Of a stretch of 64,000 nucleotides of DNA, positions 23,859 to 36,700 are shown in pieces. Under the pieces are notes generated by a model that did no database searches, was not told where the DNA came from, and was given only the letters and a program-made list of their open reading frames with translations. The position numbers and the translations under genes are program-made. The DNA is taken from contig OY987263.1 in the NCBI GenBank assembly GCA_963920665.1, positions 35,390,547-35,454,546 on the forward strand, written 5' to 3'. This DNA comes from Straminergon stramineum (lineage: Eukaryota; Streptophyta; Bryopsida; Hypnales; Calliergonaceae). Numbering within the stretch: position 1 is the first letter of the stretch; the number at the start of each line of letters is the position of its first letter.

Positions 23859-24912
23859 GGGTGATTGCAAGAAACACCTGCTAGTTTCGTTGCGTTTTTT
23901 TTGGAGCGCTATAACTTTTGAATTGTGAATCCAATTCCAAAACCAAAAAAACCATTTCTAGATATCTTTCTTGTTATTGTATTCCTTATTTTTCAGAAAT
24001 TTCAAAAAATCATTTTATATTTAAAAGTCAATTTTGTTAATATGTCACACTTTGACGTTTAGGGTTTTTTTATACTATTGAGTGGTTTAAATTAGTGATT
24101 TTAAGCTGAAATTTCTATGGTACATTAGTTTAGTAGGCATACATGTGCCTACCAAAGGAAATCTAAAAATTCATTATTTTATATCCTCCACGTTCGTGCA
24201 AATAGGCCTCTCTTGCGAGCGCAATTCTAAACAATAGAGATAGTCTTGAACTCATTTTTTTGCTTAAATCTCATCATCAAGAAGTCCTCCCAAATGGCCA
24301 ATTTTTAGTTTTGTTGAAAATTGTTTTTCATATTTTCTACAAATTAAAACGTCAAAATATGTATTTTCCATGCTAGAATTCTATGTCCCAAAATATGTCA
24401 TGGAAAATACGTATTTTGACGTTTTAATTTGTAGAAAATATGAAAAACAATTTTCAACAAAACTAAAAATTGGCCATTTGGGAGGACTTCTTGATGATGA
24501 GATTTAAGCAAAAAAATGAGTTCAAGACTATCTCTATTGTTTAGAATTGCGCTTGCAAGAAAGGCCTATTTGCACGAACGTGGAGGATATAAAATAATGA
24601 ATTTTTAGATTTCCTTTGGTAGGCACATGTATGCCTACTAAACTAATGTACCATAGAAATTTCAGCTTAAAATCACTAATTTAAACCACTCAATAGTATA
24701 AAAAAACCCTAAACGTCAAAGTGTGACATATTAACAAAATTGACTTTTAAATATAAAATGATTTTTTGAAATTTCTGAAAAATAAGGAATACAATAACAA
24801 GAAAGATATCTAGAAATGGTTTTTTTGGTTTTGGAATTGGATTCACAATTCAAAAGTTATAGCGCTCCAAAAAAAACGCAACGAAACTAGCAGGTGTTTC
24901 TTGCAATCACCC
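23859..24912. mobile_element. Near-perfect 1054-bp palindrome made of family A ends
   Basis: Arms 23859-24372 and 24399-24912 (514 bp each) are reverse complements around a 26-bp loop (24373-24398). I saw only about three mismatches by eye. Both outer ends are the family A terminus GGGTGATTGCAAGAAACACC. Each arm corresponds to about 26425-26931, the 3' two-thirds of A5, so the element looks like an inverted duplication of a truncated A element. A nested palindrome (GTAGGCATACATGTGCCTAC) lies in each arm. No ORF of note. Confidence 0.9.
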
Positions 24913-26202
24913 AAAACAATATTTTCCATCAAAATTTCGTGATTCTTCAATAAAAGTGGTACTCCTTTAGCCATCATACTTCTTCATCTTTGAGTTGCCA
25001 CACTTCAAGAGAAAAAATTTGGTCAAATATTCTACATTTCATACTAGTGTTTGCCCGCTCTAGTTCCTAGTCTTCAAGGGATTAACATCTTGTGCATTGT
25101 GATCAAGCACTACAATCTTCAATCCATTTTGGAATAGAATATTGGGAGTACTATGAGCTTTTGGAAAAAAAAAAAGATTTAAAAAAAAGATATGGATATT
25201 TAGAATATTAAGTTCTCAAAATTTTAGGTATAAAGAAAAAATCCAAAAATTAAGTAAAAAACAAGTTAATAGAAAATTTTACTCAAAAAGATGCTTTGAT
25301 GTTTAAATTGCTAGAAAATAGTAAAAACATTCAAAAACAAAACAAAACACAATCCATTTTTAAAACTTTAGTTTATGAAAATAATATTAACCAATGCAAT
25401 TTTGGACTATATTTGCAAATTATCAGAAGATCTTTTGGTATCAAAGGACATAGACCTCCAAATGATTTGTATAGATCTCCTTATGATTTGCATATAATAT
25501 ATTCAATGCACATGCAAGACATTGAGAGTTCCCTTGATGTTTTTTTGTATGTTTCCAAACTATTTTTGGGGATTATTATTTATAAAATTTGGATTTTCTA
25601 GATTTCATAAAATATGGTATTATAGGGAATTCTTTTTGATTGGGTAGAAGCACACTACCCCCCCTAAAAAGCACATCAAAAAAGTACTTTGGGGGATGTA
25701 CTAAGGTTTGATTACTTTTGTGGATTGAAGAACAAAATCTTTTTGGTTTGTATGAAGATGCAATAGGTAAGTAAACTTGTAAATATTTGTTTTTTTGTCC
25801 ATCACATTGTAAAAATGTTCTTCTCAAGCTTGAAAAATGACTTTTTGAGAATGGAAAGTACGTCAAATTTATCAAAAGAATGGAAAGTACTTTGTGAAGG
25901 AAAAACAAACAATTAACTTCAATTTGATTGATTTACCAATATTTTAATATATATGATTTACTATATGAGGGATTCCTTATGATAGATAGGATGTAGTTGT
26001 AGTTATTGTTGGAATTTAGGAGCTTATGTGGCATTCCCTTCTATAGCAAAAAGTCAATAAGAAATGAAATGTTTTGATTGATCTTCCGGTTGTAGAAGCA
26101 TCATGAACGTGGACTATAAAATGGCTAATGGTGCAATCCCCTGAAATATTTATATTTTTGAAGAAATAAAATTTCTTGATTTAGTAACAAAAAGTACTAC
26201 GA
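24913..26202. other. AT-rich stretch without a recognised feature
   Basis: ORFs of 101 codons (25296-25601, plus) and 110 codons (25576-25908, minus) lie here. Their composition is that of translated AT-rich DNA and no domain is recognised. I do not call them genes. Confidence 0.4.
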
Positions 26203-26931
26203 GGGTCATTGCGAGAAACACCGTGCATTTTCTGTAGCATTTTACTACTACTACTATTTTTTTAGGAGTACTTTATAATTAGAAAAAAAAATTCTAAAAA
26301 TTTGAATTTTTTTAATGTATAATCCTTTGATATGAAGGTACTCTATGAAGAAAAAATATAGAAAAATTCTCTAGGTACGAGAACTAGAAAAGTGCAAAAT
26401 CTCATGAAAATTGGCACTTTCACATTTTAATTCGTAAAAAATAGGAAAATAAATCAAAAAATAAATTAAAATTTTTCCATCTGGGAAGAGTTGATGAAGA
26501 TGAGATTTCACCAAAAGAATAATCTTAGAACCATCTTCAATGTTCAAAAATTGCATTCAATGGGAGTGTTGTTTGCACTCATGTAGAGGACATAAAATAA
26601 TAGATTTTCAAATTTCCTTTGGTGGATACTTGCTTTCCTACTATTCAAATAGACCATGAAAGTTTCAACTCTAGATTATAAAATTTGGGGACTCCTAATG
26701 TAGTAAAAACCTCTAAACTGCACTGTGACAAATTAACAAAAAATGATTTTTAAATAGAAAATGATTTTTTTTTAATTTCTAAGAAACAAGGTATTTGATT
26801 ACCATCAAGTTAGACATGTTCAATAAAAATTTCATATTCATTGGACTTGTGCTTTAAAAGTTATAGTAGATAACAAAAGCGTCACTCTTTATTGTGATAG
26901 AAAATAGGATCGGTGTTTCTTGCAATTACCC
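26203..26931. mobile_element. Non-autonomous element A5, linear relative of the palindrome
   Basis: It begins GGGTCATTGCGAGAAACACC and ends GGTGTTTCTTGCAATTACCC, a ~20-bp inverted terminal repeat. Its 729 bp match A1 and A3. From about 26425 to the right end it aligns with one arm of the palindrome at 23859-24912, while its first ~220 bp are absent there. No coding frame. Confidence 0.7.
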
Positions 26932-27219
26932 ATATAGAATATACAAAATATATACTTTAAGTACTACGAAATTTTGCTAAAAACATACCTAGTATAGTGT
27001 ACTTCTACGTGATTGATTGTCTAGGAATGCTTGCACAAGAGAGCTGGCTTTGCCCTTATATATAAGACAATAATTTTTTTGAAAATACCTAGTTATAACC
27101 TTAGTAGAGGAGCATTCTCTAAATTTTCAAGTGAAATTCATTTTTTTGGATACTTCAATATATTAGAATGCATCAACAACAAAAATTCTTTAAAAATAAG
27201 AAAACTAACTTTTCTTCAA

Positions 27220-28476
27220 ACCCTATATTCTAGAGAGTCTCCCAAGGGGACTCTTGGTGGTTCAAGTAGGTATAGGTCTATGATTTCAATTTCTGGAAAA
27301 AAATTTTGAATTTTTTTCAAGATATAGAAACTACTTACCTTTCTAGAAATATAATTTATATTTCAATAAATGCCTTGGAGCAAAAGTTTTGCCACAATGA
27401 TCCCAAAACAAGTGAGGGTAGGCCAAAAGCTTGAAATGATTTTAGAAAAAATTTAGTTCTTATAGATTATATTTTTGTCTATGTGAAAATATTTGATTCA
27501 TTCATTGGATAAGTGATGTGAAAATTGTGAAGAAGGTCAATTTCATTAAAATGGTGCTATTCCATTGAAATGGCGGGCCATTTCACTACTTTGGCATTTT
27601 CAAGGTTTAGACCACAAAATCTGAAATCTAAACTTGTCCTAGATGTTACAGATCTAAATATGTCCTAGATGTTTGAAATCTAGATAAACTATAGATAATT
27701 TCGACCATATGGTCTGAAATCTATAGCCTTTTTAGATCTATGAAATCTATAAGCGTCCTAGATATCCAAAATCTACATTAGTCCTAGATGTCCCTTTCAC
27801 AGTTTAGAGTGCATGGTCTGAAAAATGGCACACGGAATACTGCCATCTTAACGAAATTGACCATGAAGCCTTTTGTTTGACGGCAATCTTAGCAAATTTT
27901 TTGTGAAAATCATGTATTGGATTTTCTTATGAACTCAATTTTAGCAATTTTTCAAAAAAAGAAGTTGCATATGGTTTAGTTTTCTTTCTAAAGAAATATC
28001 ACTATTGAAATTAGTGTGTTTCAATTTCATCTTAAAGATAGCAACATTTCAATTTTTCCTTCTATCTAGCTCATACCTCCTTTGATAGTTTGATAGTTTG
28101 ACTTAGCAACTTTTTAAAGAATGAAATCATCATGGAGGATATTTTTTTTCCTTAACCCTCAATTTAATTCTTCAACTTAAATTTTTTTCAATTCACAATT
28201 TCTAGTATAGAATTTTTAAGATAAGAGGATTCAAAACCTTGTAATCTAGGTCTAGAACAAAAAAAACTCCTTTTCTTCACTTTAAATGCTTATATCTTAT
28301 GATTGATAAGGTCAAAGTTTCTGAAAATTTCTTCCAAGCATTCTCATGCTAGTCTAGTGCAAGATTCTATGGTTGAATATGCAAAAGAAATGAATGTTTA
28401 AATTTTTTGTTGTTTGCATTGAAAATGTTTGTTTTGAATGCTTTTTGAAGAAAAAATGGCCTGTGGATTTCAAGGA
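27220..28476. mobile_element. Element B6, split by a MITE C insertion
   Basis: The left end (TCAAACCCTATATTCTAGAG then CTCCCAAGGGGAC) aligns with the B2 left end. The right end GATTTCAAGGA abuts TTAA at 28477-28480. Internal block ACTTTAAATGCTTATATCTTATG at about 28280 is the family signature. The total of 1257 bp minus the 328-bp MITE C at 27535-27862 leaves about 929 bp, the usual B length. No ORF. Confidence 0.55.
27535..27862. mobile_element. MITE family C, copy 3, internally expanded
   Basis: The ends GGTCAATTTCATTAAAATGG and CCATCTTAACGAAATTGACC are a 20-bp inverted repeat with two mismatches. The interior, about 40-60 bp in the other copies, is expanded by roughly six degenerate units of the type GAAATCTA..GTCCTAGATGT. 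The copy lies inside element B6. Confidence 0.65.
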
Positions 28477-28499
28477 TTAAATAATATTTTCTTTTTGTT

Positions 28500-30749
28500 T
28501 TAAATTTCAAATAGTTGAGATTGTATAACACACAGACATTTCAAATACATTGACACCATGTAGAAATATTTGCCAATGGGGTAGTAGCTCTTACTGAAAA
28601 ACCAGCAGTGACTGAATTTCATGAATTTCCTGGCTCACGGTGCAGTATCACAGTACTGCCACAAAGTCAAGCCTAAAACTTCTTTCTCTTTGATTTGGTC
28701 ATAGGCTCCCTCAATAAGCATATTGTCACGTGTGTTTGTAGGAGACCAGACGAATTTCTAACTCACTCAACTGCCGTTCGTGAACCTCAAATTCCCTTCC
28801 CGAAACACTTTCTGCTGTGTCACAAAATCAAAATCAAAGTCGAAGCATCAGCATTGTCACAGTACCGAAAGTACCAACTCGACTGACAGACCAAGTAATT
28901 CACAAGTACAGCATAATTGTATCAATTGCAAAATAGTCAACTTATAAGTATGTCACCCAAGCAGAGTTTTACACCCAAGCTGAGTTTTCTATTTACCTAT
29001 TGTACAGAACAAATGTACTGTCGTAGGAGCCGTACCCTGTGGCCCATGATCAAGGTCCACAATCCCTGTAAAATAAGTAATTAAAGTTGGGAAATGTGAT
29101 CTGGCAACGTTTTTTAATATAGACAGATTCAATCTTTCCTTTAAAAAAGAAAAACATTCCCCCAATTTCTGGCATCTATATTTGGAACTATTTTTTGCTG
29201 ACCTGTACCACCAGATATAATATTGATTTGTCTAAGATTCATTCAAATCGCTCGAAAGTAATGAAAAGAATTTGAGAGAGCCAATAAATATGCAAGGTCC
29301 CTTTGTGGTCCTTCGAAGCCTGACGTGTCCAGAAGTGCCCTTGGAAATGATATTCTCGCCCGGGAGGTGGCTGACTGGCTGCAGAAGAACCTACGATTCC
29401 AGAAGAGTGATTGTCACGAGGCGCATAGATTCTACCGCTGCTTTAGTCCGGCATAAAATATTCATAACATGAAACACATTTGTGTGCTTTTGGGCCAGGC
29501 CACTTGTGTCTGGTTGTATCCTTTATTTCTGGCAATGAAATTCCGTTTCATTTGTTTAAAAAAACAAACCCCAAACCCCATGAAACACAACCGAACAGTC
29601 AGTGCCCTAACTTAGATGAGTTCTGTCCGTCTTGAGTAGTCTCTTGGACGAACCTTTCCATTATGAGCAGTTGAGAACTTGAGATTCCCAGAATTTCTGT
29701 CCCTGAAGAAGTCTGTACTGTAGCTCACCTTGATGAAGTGAATCCCAAACAGTAGATTAGTAAGTTAGAATAAGGTCAAGCTCTGAAATACAACAACCCA
29801 CAGAATCTGTCATGTTGTATAGATATCTGATTGGACAACTTTCAGGCAAATGAAACCTTCAAAAAGTCAATATAATAAGAAAAAGGGCAACGGCTTAAGA
29901 GTCTGGTTACTCTCAGTCTGGTGTCAGTCAGTCCGCGGCAAATGAATTCAAAAGTTCAAAGTGCTTTCCAGGCCCACCAACCAGACCGGTCTCCTTTGAG
30001 TGACAACTGACAACACCTTTGCTACTAATTGAGATTGCCTTCTGCAGCTGCTTCTGTAATTCCTTGCCAAGAGATCATCAAACAGCGCGTGGAATTCGCC
30101 GTATCAGCTTGGACTTCAATGCAATTCTAGCTTACGACCACCGTCGACCTAGCTCGCTCAGTCTTTTCCGACGGGAGTTCCAGCTAGTCGTCGCACTTAT
30201 TCCAACCCAGATGTGCGAAGCGCGATGTTTCGATCTGGTCTTCGCTCCTCACTGTGGACTAGAAACTTCGTGTGCGCCAGACAAGTGTAGCTTTCTGCTG
30301 GACAAGTGTAGCTCAGTGTGTACATTCCGAGTTAGATAGCTAGACAGTAGGGTACGGTACGGTGCGGTTCCCGTCTGATCGTTCAATAAGATTCGATCAG
30401 ACTTTAGTTAGATAAGAGGATGTAACAATAGTCAAGGATTTTCGTAGTAGACTAGCATATATTGTTTCGTTTGCATAAGAGAGGCAGGATCGGTGTGTGG
30501 GAATCATCACAGGCTTCGTAGCCAAGCGGCGACAACACGGACTAGCAGCTCGGATCTTGCTGGTGTTCGATCGATCGATCGATGATGTATTCCGATATCG
30601 GGAGCCTGTTGTATTTGTAAGAAATTGAAGGATTCGGATGATTATTGTCTGGTTCGCGCGTCCATTGTTTTGAATTGATCAGGATTTACTGTTGAGAATC
30701 TGGACTACGTCGAAGCTAAGAATTGAAGAGTTCAGTTAGCTAGGACGTC
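28500..30749 (+). promoter_or_regulatory. MLO upstream region and probable 5' leader
   Basis: Composition changes from AT-rich repeats to GC-richer unique sequence from about 28600. No gene is recognised. The last ~400 bp before the MLO start probably hold the leader. They contain GGTACGGTACGGTGCGG at 30353, a TCGA tetranucleotide run at 30567-30582, and two small upstream ORFs (30582-30620, 12 codons; 30638-30673, 11 codons) ending before the MLO ATG. The transcription start is not visible, so leader length and uORF inclusion are inference. Confidence 0.4.
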
Positions 30750-33700
30750 ATGGCGGGTGGTGCGAGTGAAACAAGTGCAAGCGGTGGTGTCTCTGAAAGT
30801 TTGAGGACGCTGGAGTACACACCAACTTGGGTATTGGCCACGGTGTCCGCGGTGTTCATCATTATCTCCATTGCTGTGGAGCGCTTTCTGCACTTCCTTG
30901 GAAACGTAAGCTTCCACCTTAATTCCAGTGCACTTTACAACTCTTAATTGTAAGTTGCTGTTATCACTACAACTTATGGCATACTTATTAGTTGATCAAG
31001 ACGAAGTGTACTCAGAATAAGGTTATCTAGCTCTGGTTCCCGGATTGCCATCGCCGGTTTAATTACACTGTTGGTAACAGAAAAACATGTGCTCCTGAAT
31101 TTCCCTGTTCGCACGTTTCCCTGATTTTTCCCCTTCCTAGTCCAAATTCATCTGGGAAACTTCTAATATTATGGTGAGGAAACAAGATATCTATGAATCA
31201 GCAATCCTTGAAACAATTTGAAAGTAACTGATCGAACGAATTTGTGAAGGAAATTGGCTAGCTGCTGCGTTATAAAGCTCTAGCTGTCTCATTGGACTGA
31301 ATTGTATTTGTTAACGTTACGAGAGCTACCCTTTGATTACTGCTGAGTGCTGAGTTTGTTGTTCCTAATTCTGGCCGTGCAGTACCTCCGCGAACACAAT
31401 CGGAAACCACTTCATGCGGCTTTGCTAAAAATGAAGGACGGTTAGTATCTGCTCACAGTCGATCCTGACCTTGCTGCAAGTTTCGGAATCACCAATAGTT
31501 CCACGTTGCAGTTTCACGTTTTAAAAAAAAAATTTCGTAACCATGAATCCATGATTCGTTGCAAGCTTATTAGGGTAGCTGTACATTCTTTAACACGTAC
31601 TAGCTTTACATATATGCACCGATCTTGTTTCCCAACCAGGTTCCCGCCCTACCAGGCGGTCTGATTCGCGTTGGGTCACGCGTACCGGCAAGTCAATTAA
31701 GTCGAGTGCGAAAATAGCGTGTCTGACAGTGGACATTGCGACAAGATAATATTAACTATCTGTGAATATTCCGGTTTGGCAGAGTTGATGTTGATGGGAT
31801 TCATTTCGTTAACGATCACCATCCTGCAAGACCCCGTGTCGCGCATCTGCGTTCCGGAATCTGTTTACAACAAATGGACCCCATGTGACGTTTCGAATCG
31901 ACCGGTAACGGCCACTGCACCGTCTGCATACGAAGCTGAAGCGCCCGCTAATAGACGGCGTCTCTTGGCGACAGAATCGACTAACACTTGTGAAGCGGTA
32001 ACGTCAAGCTCTCCGCAGTACTCCTAACCTGACGATTTTGGAATTTTGAATGTTTGAATTAATGGCATGTTCCATAGCACCAAAACTGACGCCCAGACGT
32101 CTCTAAACTAGGATAAGCGTAGATATGAGGTACTGAATGCGAGTGGACTTCACTGAAACCCGGTATTTTGAAGAACTCAAAGTTTGCTTCGCCTCTCTGA
32201 ACACCAGATTGTCGGAGACTCGACGGTGAGCCATGATTTTTCGCAGAAGCAAGAAACTGAGTCTTTTCGGTCACTAATTGATAATTTGTTGGCTGATTTC
32301 GAACAGGGACACGAGCCATTTATTTCAGCGGAGACGATCCACAAGCTGCATATTTTCATAGTCGTGATGGCGTTAGTACACGTGGTGTACTGTTGCCTCA
32401 CGATGCTGCTCGCCCAGGCCAAGGTAAGGACGTCGTACCAGCGCCTTATTATTCAGTGTGTTTCCGAGGGTCGAATTTGTGATATTCGAGTGAAGAGCGC
32501 TGTAAATAACCCTGGGACTAATATTACTGGATCTGAGGTTCCATTGCGCCTAAAAAAGTGCTAGTCTCTTCAAATGTTGTCTTTTAGAAACACTGCAACA
32601 CGTAGCTCCCATATCAACCCTCTTGCTGCAAATTTACGACATTTTTCTCAAAACACACACCGATTTCACAAAAGTCGAAGAGACTTCAGCTAGCTTTCGT
32701 CTCTCTAGCGTACGTGGCTTCATGGCTTTGGTCAAGATTTAGTAGAATGGTTTAGTCCAGTGGGATTGTGGAAAAGCTAGCTGCTAGCAGACCGAGCGCA
32801 CAAATTCATGCGTTAAGGACTGATATCAGGTGTATCGGTGGCGAAAGTGGGAGAAGGAAGCCCACGAAGCAGCAGCCAAAGCAACAATTCCAGGTATTTG
32901 TGGTCAACCAAATAAAAATATATGATTCTCATTCCTTGTAAGCTGCTTCCGAATGACTGTTGGCTTCAAGTTCAGGACTCCTGGCTCGGTAGTTTATAAT
33001 ACCGCTGTCCAAGATCAAGAATAATCACTTCGTTGACTCTGGAGTACTATAACTGTTCGATTGTGATCGACGCAGAACAATTATTCCAGAGTCAGAGTCG
33101 AAGGAGTGGGTCCGAACTTTGGCTAGAAATCATTAAATAATTCAATACTTTAATAATTGGTGTCGATCTGTGCAGACCTCATTGAGAATGTCACGTATAG
33201 GCGGCAGTCGACGTTTGTGCGGTACCATACGTCGAAGCCATGGAGCAGATCCAGATTTGTTGTGTGGATGGTAAGTTCGTTTGATGATTTCCTCAGGATG
33301 GATTTCAGACCACTTCCGTTTAATTTCTTTGTGATCGAGTTACATGTAATTGAGACAAGTAACTCCACATAATTATAGAACAATCGTGGTGATGTAACTA
33401 AAAGGGTTTGGAAATGTGGTGTGTGTTGCAATGAATCCACAGGTTTGCTTCATTCAGCAATTTTACATTCCGCGCGCAGACTACATGGCCCTTCGCCTCA
33501 GTTTCATCACCGTAAGTGTTTGGTGTCGCAGTTCTAGCTATTAAATATCCTGTGCATGGCAGAGAAATTTTCATGCTTTGCTTAATTCCGTCCAGTGCGG
33601 TTTGATTCCACTCATGGATTAATGCCTGCGCATGAACTTCAATTAATTGCAGAAACATAATTTGAAGGACTCATATGACTTCCATGCGTACGTGGTTCGC

Positions 33701-36700
33701 ACCATGGAGGACGAGTTCGAGACCATTGTTGGCATCAGGTACTCCTAAGATTCATCTTATTTTTCCTTTTTAAGTCAATTTCTTCTCTTCGCTTGGCACA
33801 GGCATACATTTTGCTGTACATGGAATTTAATCAAGAGCAATTAATCTTTCTTATGCCTAAAATTAGTATCGCCTTTGAGTTCGTTAATTTCTGTGTGCAG
33901 TATATGGTTGTGGTGCTTCGCGCTGGCGTTCTGGTTTCTGAATGTGAACGGTTCTCAGTTGTATTTTTGGGTGTCGCTCATTCCTATCATTGTGAGTAAC
34001 ACTTTAATACCATTGATTTAGGTTTCAAAGCACCCACCTTGAAAAGTGACAATGTCCTCAATATGATTATGTACCCGCCAATTAATGTACAGAAACAGCT
34101 GGTCTTGGGGGACGGGGTAGCTAGAGTTGGACAGCGAAGGCCTATGACTCTGGACGAGTGGCTTATGTAACAGATTAGTGAACGAGCATGAGGGATTTCA
34201 TTGCCAACGTCAATTCCGAAAATTGGTGGTTTCCCATGCGCCATGCATGTTGACATTAGAATACATTAGCTTTCATTTCCCGAGATTGTGCAAATTCATA
34301 TGCAAATTGCTTATTGTGATGAAATTGCGCCAATTTTAGGCATAAGAAAGATTATTGTGCTGGAATTACGTCTCTTTATCGAATTTAACGTTATGGGTGT
34401 TATGCAATGGCCAGGTGGTGTTCGTGATCGGGACGAAGCTTCAGCACGTGATTGCGACACTGGCGTTGGAGAGCGGCGGCAGACGCGGCGCGGCGCGGCA
34501 CCCCGGCGTGGCCATGGGGGTGCTGAAGCCGCGGGACCAGCTGTTTTGGTTCAACCGCCCGCGCATGCTGCTGTGGATCATCCACTTGGCCCTCTTCGAA
34601 ACCGCCTTCGAATTCGCAACCTTCATATGGCATGTGGTAAGTACGACTTAGATATACATGTGCATGCACTTGCTTCACGACACAGAAATTCAAAATGTCC
34701 ATCTATGTACTTTCGAAGAACGAATTCCACAGTCAATGTCCAGTGATGATAGAATACGATACACTAGGATACATTTCGATGATTATATTTAAGGAATGGA
34801 ATTTGGACAGGAATGGGCAATTGTCCAAGTTCCATTCTGAATTTCTCTTTCACAGTATGCTTCACTGGGTTTACAACGAGCTAGCACTGTTCAGGTTCAG
34901 TTTTCGAGTCTGCTATAATGACGTACGTAATGCTTAGTTAATAATATACTTTTCCTGGTGCAGTGGCAATTCGGGTACAGCACCTGCCTGTTGGAGTCCA
35001 ATAAGTTTTTCCTCTGGGGTCGCCTCTCTAGCGCGTATGTATTCATTTCACGTTCACACCTTTGAATTTTATCCCGGAAGGGCCGAGGTCATTTTTGATT
35101 TGAAATTGCAGTTTTGCGTAGGTCATACTGATCGAGAATTTTTCTTTTGTTTCGTTCTTGACTAACAAATGAGTGCAATTGCTGTTCTTCACTGATCCTG
35201 GCGATCAATCAAATGGGACACTTCCGTTCTGAGTTCTTTTTATCAAGAGTGGGTCAAAAACTAAACAAAATGGGACAAAAGGAAAGGTCAAAATCTCCAT
35301 ACGAGAGATATTGGCCTTCTCAAAATTGGGTAATAATCACACACGGGGCCGAGTGTGGACCTCTCACGGGGAACTTCAGTTCAGGGGTTAATGTAGCTTG
35401 TTTCAGTGTGCATTGGAAAGCACTTCTTCTGGAAGAGAGTACCGAGTCAATTATTTCCACGCGGGATGATTTTACTAGATAGTTTTGAAGAAAGAGATCG
35501 ATGGAGCATAATTGTGCTAAGGCGAACTGTGGGGAGATCTGGTTACAGATTTGCGATGCTTCTGTTTTCGAGCTACAGCACGTTGCCGCTGTACGCGCTG
35601 GTGACGCAGATGGGCAGCAGCTACAAGAAGGCGATGGTGACGAAGAACGTGGAGCGCGTGCTGCTCAGGTGGCACAAGGATGCCAAGCATCGGCTCAAGG
35701 AGGCCAATTCAGTCAAGGGCGGCGGGAGCAGCGACGGGACCCCTCCGCCCAGCAGCGCCAGCATGGTGGTGCACTTCAAGTCCAAAGTCACGCCCAACTT
35801 GACTCCGCGCGCCAGCTTCCTTGTGCCCACCGCGGTCCGCAACATGGACCCCGGCGCCCAGAACAGGTACGAACCCCTGAACCCGAAATCCGAACCCTGA
35901 AATCCTTCAAACGGAAACCCGAACCACAAATCTCTCTTTTCAAATTTTCACGTTCTGAGCAATAATTATGCACCATTAAGTCTTGAGTTGAGCCCTTCGT
36001 ACCGGAGGCTCATTTACTATGCAGGTGAGTATAAATTTGTTTTCTCTTGATATGCATTTCCTTCTGAAAGTTGAGTTCAACGTACCAAAGCAAACTTCTT
36101 GAAGGGTGAGACATCAATAGTTGCATATAGTTGAATTGGTTGTCCATTTTATTATTTGTAAATAAATAAAAAGAAACTAGTGACAGACACCATGTTGAAT
36201 TAGTATAGATGATGAGGTCACTAGTGCAAATTCCGTGTTCGAATCGTACAACATGGAGATGTTTCAACCTCGGAAGGTGAAACATTGAAAGTTGAAACAA
36301 CACCCCAATTACATGGTCTCATAGTGGATTCTAGTAGTCTCACTTTTCCTATCAATGTTTAAGGTAAGACAAGACATAGCTATCCAAGTTAGCTTTTTAA
36401 AAGGACAGATCAGTAGGTGGCAAAATGCTGAGGCTCACTAGAAAATGCACATGAGACTTCATAGAAACACACATGAATTTCATGTTGCATTTCAATGTTA
36501 TTTTCAACATGTTTCAATGCAAGGTTTGCTCTTCGAACCTTCGAATATTCGTTTTTCAAAGGTTCTTTAGTGGGGTATTTGCACTAAGATAGGGAGCCCG
36601 GTAGGGATTCCGGTATGGACCCCAACCCAATTCAATGCAAAGCTACACCGGTCCAACATTTCAGGGCCTAGAATAGAACGGTGGACTGATGTAGATTGCA

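Noticed and set aside
25296..25908. Two ORFs of 101 and 110 codons
   Set aside because: Opposite strands, overlapping, Lys/Ile/Phe/Ser-rich as expected from AT-rich DNA, and no family recognised.
29265..29456. Open frame without ATG encoding a protein-like stretch (GNDILAREVADWLQKNLRF)
   Set aside because: It is 64 codons long and begins right after a stop codon, with no start codon and no convincing acceptor. I could not tie it to a family, so chance is the simplest reading.
34400..34702. ORFs on both strands overlapping MLO exon 10
   Set aside because: They are shadows of the GC-rich exon 34415-34636, whose true frame is fixed by MLO family residues and by splice phase.
35501..35965. 154-codon alternative frame over MLO exon 12
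   Set aside because: Ala/Gln-rich out-of-frame reading of exon 35549-35866. The MLO frame carries the TM7 and calmodulin-binding motifs.
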